Under the pieces are notes generated by a model. That model saw nothing but the letters and a program-made list of their open reading frames with translations, ran no database searches and was not told the origin of the DNA. The position numbers were made by a program, and so were the translations under genes. 64,000 bases of DNA from Bacteroidales bacterium (lineage in GTDB: Bacteria > Bacteroidota > Bacteroidia > Bacteroidales > CAIWKO01). The first letter of the stretch is position 1. Every line of letters starts with the position of its first letter. This document shows positions 58,267 through 64,000 of the stretch, piece by piece. The stretch covers positions 74,328 to 138,327 of the forward strand of contig JALOBU010000006.1 of assembly GCA_023228145.1 (NCBI GenBank), written 5' to 3'.

Positions 58267-60594
58267 ATGATAAAACTAATAATGAGATATAGACTTTTTC
58301 GGACCGGTTTAATACTGCTTTTTTTGTTTTTATCTTCCGATGTTTTTGCACAGAATTATCAAGAAAGTATTAAAATTGCCGATGAGGCTTACGGGGAAAA
58401 TGATTTTTATACTGCTTCCGTGTATTATAACAATGCCATGTGGCATGACTCTTCCGACCTGAAAGTGGCTTTTAAATGTGCGGAATCATACAGGCTTTTC
58501 AACAATTATGAACAGGCAATGCGCTGGTACCGCTATGTGCTGAATAATGACACCAGAAAACAATGGCCTCTCTCAAGATTCTGGCTCGCCATGATGCAGA
58601 AATCATTAGGGCAATATGACAAAGCATTAATAAATTTCAGAGCGTATTTTAATGAAAATAAAGACAAAGCGGATACTTATTATATTGACAAATCAAAAGT
58701 TGAAATACAAGCATGCCAGGAAGCCCCCGCAATGTTGGCACAAAAGAAAAATGTGCTTATAGAACATTTGAATGAAAGCAGTATAAATACTTCTTTTTCA
58801 GAGTTTAATGCTGTGCAACTGAGCGATACTGCTTTAGTATTTTCAGCATTAAGGCCATTAACTGCCGGGGATTTTGATACTTATATCCCCAGTGCTTACC
58901 TGTCGAAAATATATATTACACAAACAACCGTGGCGGGGTGGGGGAAAGCCGGCGAACTTGATGTTAAAATCAATGACAAAAAAAATCACAATGCGAATAT
59001 TTGTTTTTCGGACGATTATACAAAAGTTTTTTTTACACGTGCAAAATCAGATGAAAACAAAAATTTAGTTTCGGAAATATATTATACTGAATTTAAAAAC
59101 AACAGCTGGCAAAATGTTAAAAGGTTGTCTGATAAAATAAATGTACAGGGCTATACTTCCACACACCCTCATTATGCTGAATTTGACGGTTTTGATATTT
59201 TATTTTATGTTTCGGACAGGCCCGGGGGAATAGGGAAACTTGATATATGGTATTGTATCATCAAGGAAGGAAAATATCAGGACCCTATAAATTTAGGAAG
59301 CATAATCAACAGCCCGGGAGATGATATCACCCCTTTTTATTATAAGGAAAATCAAACACTTTATTTTAGCTCCGACTGGCACAAAGGCCTCGGAGGTTTC
59401 GATATTTTTTATTCAAAAGGATTGTATAATTCATGGACAAAACCTGTTAATATCGGTTATCCTGTTAACGGCGGCTGTAACGATTTATACTTTGTTGTGA
59501 ATGATATTGATAAGGATGGCTTTCTTACTTCCAACAGGCCGGGCTCATTATCAATAAAAAGCGAAACATGCTGCTATGATATTTATTCTTATGAGTGGCA
59601 GGATACCACCACCATAAAAACTGAAGTTCAGCCTGCACCGGACACAGTGAATATTGTTGAGAATATCAGATCAATGCTGCCACTTACACTTTACTTCCAT
59701 AACGACGAACCTGACCCCAAATCAACAAATACTTCAACGAAAAGGAATTATCAAACTTTGCTCGGAGAGTATTATATGATGAAAGATATTTACAGTGATG
59801 AATATTCAAAAGGTTTATCAGGCAGCGACAAGACAAAAGCACAGAAAAATATTATTGATTTTTTTGAAAACTATGTAGCACAGGGCTTTACGCAATTAAA
59901 ATTGTTTGCAAAATTACTTCATAGCGATCTGCAAAGGGGAAATAGTGTTAAAATTATTATTAAGGGTTACTGCAGCCCACTAAATACCACTGAATACAAT
60001 CTAAACCTATCCATGCGAAGAATATCTTCCATAGTAAATTATCTGAAACAGTATTACGAGGGTGTTTTGATGGAATATATAAATGGTACGGCCGGGAACG
60101 GGGCCAAACTCACTATCGTGGAAGAACCGCTTGGAAAATCGACAGCCAGCCCGCTTGTGAGTGATAATCCCAACGACAAGCGCAATTCCATATACAGCAG
60201 GGCAGCAGCATTAGAGCGAAAAGTTCAGATAATATTATATGAATCAGAAAATGCGGATTTGCCTGCTGGTAAAAAACAACCTGAAATAGCTTATAAGGAT
60301 AGTATATTGGATTTCGGGAACATAAAGCAGGGAGAAGAAGCTATGATTTATACTAAATTCAAAAATACAGGTACAGCGGCGCTGATGATAAGTGGGGTGG
60401 AAACCAGCTGCGGATGTATAATGGTGGATTGGCCACGAGATGCTTTTGCCCCGGGTAAAGAAGGAGAATTAAAAATATCTTTTAATACAAATGAAGACAT
60501 GGGGGTATATAATGAATTAATCACTATTTATACCAACACTGCAAAGGGAAAGTATGTTTTCCAGGTCAAAGCTGTTTTGAGTTCGAAAAACTAA
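58267..60594 (+). CDS. TPR-PD40-OmpA-DUF1573 outer-membrane/peptidoglycan-associated protein
   Basis: About 775 residues. Seen in order: signal peptide (RYRLFRTGLILLFLFLSSDVFA), TPR-like helices (ASVYYNNAMWHDSSDLKVAF, QAMRWYRYVLNN), PD40/WD40-like blades (NANICFSDDYTKVFFTRAK, LYFSSDWHKGLGGFDIFYS), an OmpA-like domain (KIIIKGYCSPLNTTEYNLNL, SMRRISSIVNYL, ALERKVQIILYE) and a C-terminal DUF1573 domain (YKDSILDFGNIKQGEEAMIY, SGVETSCGCIMVDWP). It resembles the OmpA partners of PorP/SprF but the DUF1573 tail is an addition. Starts at 58267 or 58282; the first is 2 bases after the PorP stop. Confidence 0.82.
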   Translation: MIKLIMRYRLFRTGLILLFLFLSSDVFAQNYQESIKIADEAYGENDFYTASVYYNNAMWHDSSDLKVAFKCAESYRLFNNYEQAMRWYRYVLNNDTRKQWPLSRFWLAMMQKSLGQYDKALINFRAYFNENKDKADTYYIDKSKVEIQACQEAPAMLAQKKNVLIEHLNESSINTSFSEFNAVQLSDTALVFSALRPLTAGDFDTYIPSAYLSKIYITQTTVAGWGKAGELDVKINDKKNHNANICFSDDYTKVFFTRAKSDENKNLVSEIYYTEFKNNSWQNVKRLSDKINVQGYTSTHPHYAEFDGFDILFYVSDRPGGIGKLDIWYCIIKEGKYQDPINLGSIINSPGDDITPFYYKENQTLYFSSDWHKGLGGFDIFYSKGLYNSWTKPVNIGYPVNGGCNDLYFVVNDIDKDGFLTSNRPGSLSIKSETCCYDIYSYEWQDTTTIKTEVQPAPDTVNIVENIRSMLPLTLYFHNDEPDPKSTNTSTKRNYQTLLGEYYMMKDIYSDEYSKGLSGSDKTKAQKNIIDFFENYVAQGFTQLKLFAKLLHSDLQRGNSVKIIIKGYCSPLNTTEYNLNLSMRRISSIVNYLKQYYEGVLMEYINGTAGNGAKLTIVEEPLGKSTASPLVSDNPNDKRNSIYSRAAALERKVQIILYESENADLPAGKKQPEIAYKDSILDFGNIKQGEEAMIYTKFKNTGTAALMISGVETSCGCIMVDWPRDAFAPGKEGELKISFNTNEDMGVYNELITIYTNTAKGKYVFQVKAVLSSKN

Positions 60595-60598
60595 CATT

Positions 60599-61345
60599 GT
60601 GCTGCATAAAATTAAAGCCATTTTTCCTATTTGTTTTCTGCTTTTTATTTCTTGTGTATTTGAGAACAAGGAAACAAGTACTGATGTATTTTCATCTGCG
60701 GATACACTTAAGCCTTTGAAGAGTCCCGAAATCGTTACAGACTTCGAAAAACAGATGATACAACTCGGTATGGTAAACATTAATGATATTGACAGTAGCA
60801 TTGTAATTGAAATAAAATATTCTACAGACGATAATTTTTTTAAAAAGGATATCTATGGCTCTTTCGATAAAGCGTACCTTCAGCCCGATGTGGCTGAGAA
60901 ACTTGCAAAGGCCCAATCATTTCTCAAAGAGTTACATCCTGATTATTCATTAATAATTTATGATGCCGCCCGCCCGCTGATTTTTCAAAAGATGATTTGG
61001 GATTCGTTAAAAATGCCTGTCCGAGAAAAAGGTAAATTTGCCTGCAACCCGAAGAACGGTTCTCTTCATAATTATGGCGCTGCTGTGGATGTAAGTATTA
61101 TTGATGAAAATTGTGAAGAACTAGACATGGGTTGTCCATTTGATTACTTTGGAGAACTTGCCTATCCTGTCTCAGAAAATAAATTGCTTTCGGAGGGAAA
61201 ACTGACGGAGCAACAAATAAATAACAGGAAATTACTCAGAAAAGCGATGCATAAAGCAGGATTCTTCAATATTCAGACGGAATGGTGGCACTTTAATTCG
61301 TGTAGCAGGGATGTAGCCAAAGAGAAATATAAGATAATTGAATGA
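60599..61345 (+). CDS. D-Ala-D-Ala dipeptidase lipoprotein (VanX-like, M15D)
   Basis: A 248-residue zinc dipeptidase exported as a lipoprotein: leader KIKAIFPICFLLFISC with lipobox LFISC. Seen: IVIEIKYSTDDNFFKKDIYG, IIYDAARPLIFQKMIWDSL (VanX-type substrate Arg), SLHNYGAAVDVSIID (zinc His and Asp) and TEWWHFNSC (catalytic Glu and last His). It would hydrolyse D-Ala-D-Ala, for recycling or nutrition rather than vancomycin resistance, since no vanHAS context is present. The start is GTG at 60599, 2 bases after the OmpA gene's stop region. Confidence 0.86.
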   Translation: MLHKIKAIFPICFLLFISCVFENKETSTDVFSSADTLKPLKSPEIVTDFEKQMIQLGMVNINDIDSSIVIEIKYSTDDNFFKKDIYGSFDKAYLQPDVAEKLAKAQSFLKELHPDYSLIIYDAARPLIFQKMIWDSLKMPVREKGKFACNPKNGSLHNYGAAVDVSIIDENCEELDMGCPFDYFGELAYPVSENKLLSEGKLTEQQINNRKLLRKAMHKAGFFNIQTEWWHFNSCSRDVAKEKYKIIE

Positions 61346-61361
61346 CAGTGTATAAAAGCTC

Positions 61362-61381
61362 AACTAACTAAAATGTTAGTT
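61362..61381. terminator. weak hairpin between convergent genes
   Basis: AACTAAC, 6-base loop, GTTAGTT, in the 66-base gap between the dipeptidase stop and the porin stop. No clear T-run follows, so termination is only a possibility. Confidence 0.3.
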
Positions 61382-61411
61382 ACAATTTTGTTAGCAATAT
61401 CTAAGAAAATC

Positions 61412-63331
61412 TTAATCGTGAAACAGCCAGCTCACCCCGAATCTGAACAGCCGGTCGGACATGGGGTAGTGGGGTACTGTAAAATTGTCATAGCCTATCC
61501 ATCCGCTCAAAAGGTTGCTGAGTTTTAAAAATATTCTCAAACGTTTGGCTTTCAGGTTTAGGAAAACATCCATATTTAGGTAGTTGCCCACTTTACGTTC
61601 ATTCTGCAGATGAAAACTCATAAGTGCCGGCTCATAAGCATCGGCATAATATTTTGTATTGTATTGTAAATCAATACCTACATGTAAGAGCAGCGCTTTT
61701 TTAAACATGGGAGTGATAAAGTAATATGACTGGTAGGCGGCGAGCATAGGAAGTCGCATAATGTTCGGTTCATCAGTATATTGAAAAAGCACCTTGTTGT
61801 CAATACCGAACTTCCAGAAAATAAAAAGTTTATTAACAAAAGCCGAAACAACATTGATGCCTGAGTTCAGATATTGTCTTGGCCTTGCATTTTCATCCAG
61901 GTAAACATAATTAAAAAGATTGTAATAATTAATTCCTGCTCCAAGATTGCGGTACGAATAATTCAACCCTGCGCTTAAAATTTTTTGTTTTAGGAAGTCA
62001 TAATCCCAGTGATAATATTTAGAATAAAAATGCTCGTAAAACCATGGGGCATTTGTTTCGGTATAAGAAACGTCAGCTTTTAAAGTTCCATAATACTTTC
62101 CGCTCAAGTTGAATTGATACGCTCCCAGCCCTTTAACATTAAAACTGTTTTGATAATCTCCCATGGCTATGTATTCGCCGGATGTTTCAATAAGGAAGTT
62201 TTTAAAAGGCTTCAGGCTTATGCCGGCGGAGGGTTTCAAATTCACCAGATAAAAGCTACCATTAAGTTGTCGAATTTCGGTGTAGGAGTGGTTGATGTTT
62301 ATGAAATACCTTAAAATACGGGTTTTGTTTTTGCTGTTGGTTTCAGTATTGGTCCACCCGAGGGTGTTTTCAATTTTAAAGAACCAGACGGAATCGTTTA
62401 CAGTTGTTGTATCGTTAGGTATAAGCGGGTAATAGGCAAGATTGGGATTATTATCCTGATACAGCAAGGTCTGCTTGCTGAACTCAAAAGTATGGGTAAA
62501 TCTTCCTGCATTAAATGGCTTCCTGATTCGGGTACTGTCGTTTTTTCTATATCCGCTGTCGCCTGTAATATTTACGTATTGTTTAAGTATAACCGTTGAT
62601 TCTTTCCATTTGTTTTCGGCACCCCTCAGATAGATGTCGAACAATCCCGACTGTCCGTTTTTTCGATAGTTTAAATAAGCGGTATCATCTGTAATGCCAC
62701 CGTTTTCCTGGGCTTTGGTTCTGTTAAAGATATAATCCACAAACACACCGTAGCGTTTGTTTTTTGTCCAGTAATATGTAAAAACAGAAAGTGTATGGTC
62801 ATTGATTTTCTGGTAATAATTGTCTCTGCCGGGAGAGTTAATGATACGGTAATCCACACCCATATGTACCATATTTTTCACATGATGGTAATGAGTAACA
62901 CGAAACAATTGTTCCCGCTTCATGCCAAGTACGTATTGCAGGTCGGTGAAGGGACGCAGGGAATAATAATGTTTAATATTGTCTTTGCTGAAAGCGTATG
63001 CATCCCAGGTTTTTAAACCATAACTAAACCCACAGTAATTGTTGGGTATAAAAACCATGCTGGCAGCCGGAACGCCGGTGTTGCCCGTGTTAGAATTAAA
63101 GAAAATTGATTTTTTCAGAGGGTCATAATGCTGGAAGTTATACGTATTTGTATCTATTTCATGGGCATTAACATAAGGGGTAAGCGTTGTGTCTATTTTG
63201 TCGATGCTGAAGTATTTAACTTTTATAGAATCCAGTCTGGATAGGGTAGAGGTGGTATCTTTTGTTTGCCCTAATGATAAGCAAGGCAGGCTTGTAAAGG
63301 ATAGCAGTAATATATACTTAAATATCTTCAT
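61412..63331 (-). CDS. putative porin (Porin_10-like beta-barrel)
   Basis: A 639-residue outer-membrane barrel protein. Seen: signal peptide MKIFKYILLLSFTSLPCLSLG, an N-terminal periplasmic stretch, then GFSYGLKTWDAYAFSKDNIK, many amphipathic strands ending in aromatic residues (FTYYWTKNKRYGVFVDYIF, LNYSYRNLGAGINYYNLFNY) and a C-terminal FGVSWLFHD. The layout matches Bacteroidota proteins annotated as putative porins (PF14121). ATG at 63331 is chosen over a TTG three codons earlier. A CAAAAGTA -7 motif (minus TACTTTTG) lies at 63338-63345. Confidence 0.8.
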   Translation of the reverse strand: MKIFKYILLLSFTSLPCLSLGQTKDTTSTLSRLDSIKVKYFSIDKIDTTLTPYVNAHEIDTNTYNFQHYDPLKKSIFFNSNTGNTGVPAASMVFIPNNYCGFSYGLKTWDAYAFSKDNIKHYYSLRPFTDLQYVLGMKREQLFRVTHYHHVKNMVHMGVDYRIINSPGRDNYYQKINDHTLSVFTYYWTKNKRYGVFVDYIFNRTKAQENGGITDDTAYLNYRKNGQSGLFDIYLRGAENKWKESTVILKQYVNITGDSGYRKNDSTRIRKPFNAGRFTHTFEFSKQTLLYQDNNPNLAYYPLIPNDTTTVNDSVWFFKIENTLGWTNTETNSKNKTRILRYFININHSYTEIRQLNGSFYLVNLKPSAGISLKPFKNFLIETSGEYIAMGDYQNSFNVKGLGAYQFNLSGKYYGTLKADVSYTETNAPWFYEHFYSKYYHWDYDFLKQKILSAGLNYSYRNLGAGINYYNLFNYVYLDENARPRQYLNSGINVVSAFVNKLFIFWKFGIDNKVLFQYTDEPNIMRLPMLAAYQSYYFITPMFKKALLLHVGIDLQYNTKYYADAYEPALMSFHLQNERKVGNYLNMDVFLNLKAKRLRIFLKLSNLLSGWIGYDNFTVPHYPMSDRLFRFGVSWLFHD

Positions 63332-63337
63332 GCACAG

Positions 63338-63345
63338 CAAAAGTA
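63338..63345 (-). promoter_or_regulatory. -7 element for the porin gene
   Basis: Reads TACTTTTG on the minus strand, matching TAnnTTTG, directly before the ATG at 63331. A -33 element is not evident, and the distance to the ATG is very short. Confidence 0.35.
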
Positions 63346-63412
63346 AGAAAAAAAGGCTGAGTAATTTTTAAGAGGTTAAAAAAAACGATGATATGAAAAA
63401 ACTCTAATAAAA

Positions 63413-63440
63413 AAACCCCGAAGTTTTCACTACGGGGTTT
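63413..63440 (-). terminator. rRNA operon terminator
   Basis: On the minus strand AAACCCCG, 12-base loop, CGGGGTTT, then a run of Ts. It lies 9 bases past the 5S rRNA 3' end. Confidence 0.85.
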
Positions 63441-63449
63441 AATTAAAAT

Positions 63450-63558
<109 letters not shown>

Positions 63559-63631
63559 AATATCTTAAATAGGGAATAGACAATATGGAAAAGAAAACAC
63601 AATAATGAATGAGAAATCAATAGACTCTCTG

Positions 63632-64000
<369 letters not shown>

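Noticed and set aside
60599..61345. Vancomycin resistance determinant (vanX)
   Set aside because: The enzyme is VanX-like but a lone lipoprotein without vanH, vanA or regulators; a housekeeping or nutritional dipeptidase is more likely.

Overview
The window is an AT-rich chromosomal segment from a member of the Bacteroidota, most likely an anaerobic or fermentative, Bacteroidales-like lineage. Direct signs are type IX secretion (T9SS) C-terminal sorting domains, a gliding-motility-associated CTD, a PorP/SprF protein paired with an OmpA-family protein, a Porin_10-type porin, a 5'-nucleotidase split over two genes, and several -33 TTTG / -7 TAnnTTTG promoters. Methylmalonyl-CoA mutase (two subunits), indolepyruvate:ferredoxin oxidoreductase and membrane Fe-S oxidoreductases fit an amino-acid and organic-acid fermenter. 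No phage, CRISPR array, tRNA or intact transposase gene was seen.

Layout. 1-11.2 kb: truncated upp, a FemAB/GNAT-like gene, typA, an acyl-CoA synthetase, dnaA, the split 5'-nucleotidase, a divergent Lgt homologue and mtaB. 11.3-12.3 kb: a decayed Na+/Ca2+ exchanger gene. 12.4-18.2 kb: secreted repeat and beta-helix proteins, then a secreted M6-like protease with a membrane J-domain gene. 18.2-18.6 kb: RNase P RNA. 18.7-22.8 kb: a compact five-gene ketosynthase / chain-length-factor / deacetylase / LolA / dehydratase cluster resembling part of an aryl-polyene or flexirubin pathway. 22.9-34 kb: cysQ, glutathione peroxidase, a 1,100-residue adhesin-like protein, split transketolase, an M15 peptidase, and surE with a tightly overlapping envelope operon ending in the canonical lgt. 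34-41.6 kb: methylmalonyl-CoA mutase, a Kelch T9SS protein, manA and a pirin. 41.6-51.5 kb: iorA/iorB interrupted by a GxxExxY gene, a SixA-like phosphatase, glyA, a cytidylate-kinase-like protein, an FAD protein, Fe-S oxidoreductases and a MORN-type lipoprotein. 51.7-57.1 kb: isocitrate dehydrogenase, an HD-like protein, a four-helix-bundle gene between perfect inverted repeats, a one-chain aconitase and a fold-III PLP decarboxylase. 57.2-63.3 kb: PorP/SprF, a TPR-PD40-OmpA-DUF1573 protein, a VanX-type dipeptidase and a porin. 63.4-64 kb: the 3' end of an rRNA operon (5S and partial 23S, minus strand).

The least explained signals are: (i) two unrelated small-protein genes (GxxExxY and S23-type four-helix bundle), each enclosed by its own inverted repeats and lying in otherwise co-directional gene strings, which suggests small cassette-like mobile units; (ii) a MITE-like element and a REP-like palindrome cluster nearby; (iii) the minimal KS/CLF/deacetylase/LolA/dehydratase cluster, which has no ACP, reductase or exporter of its own.
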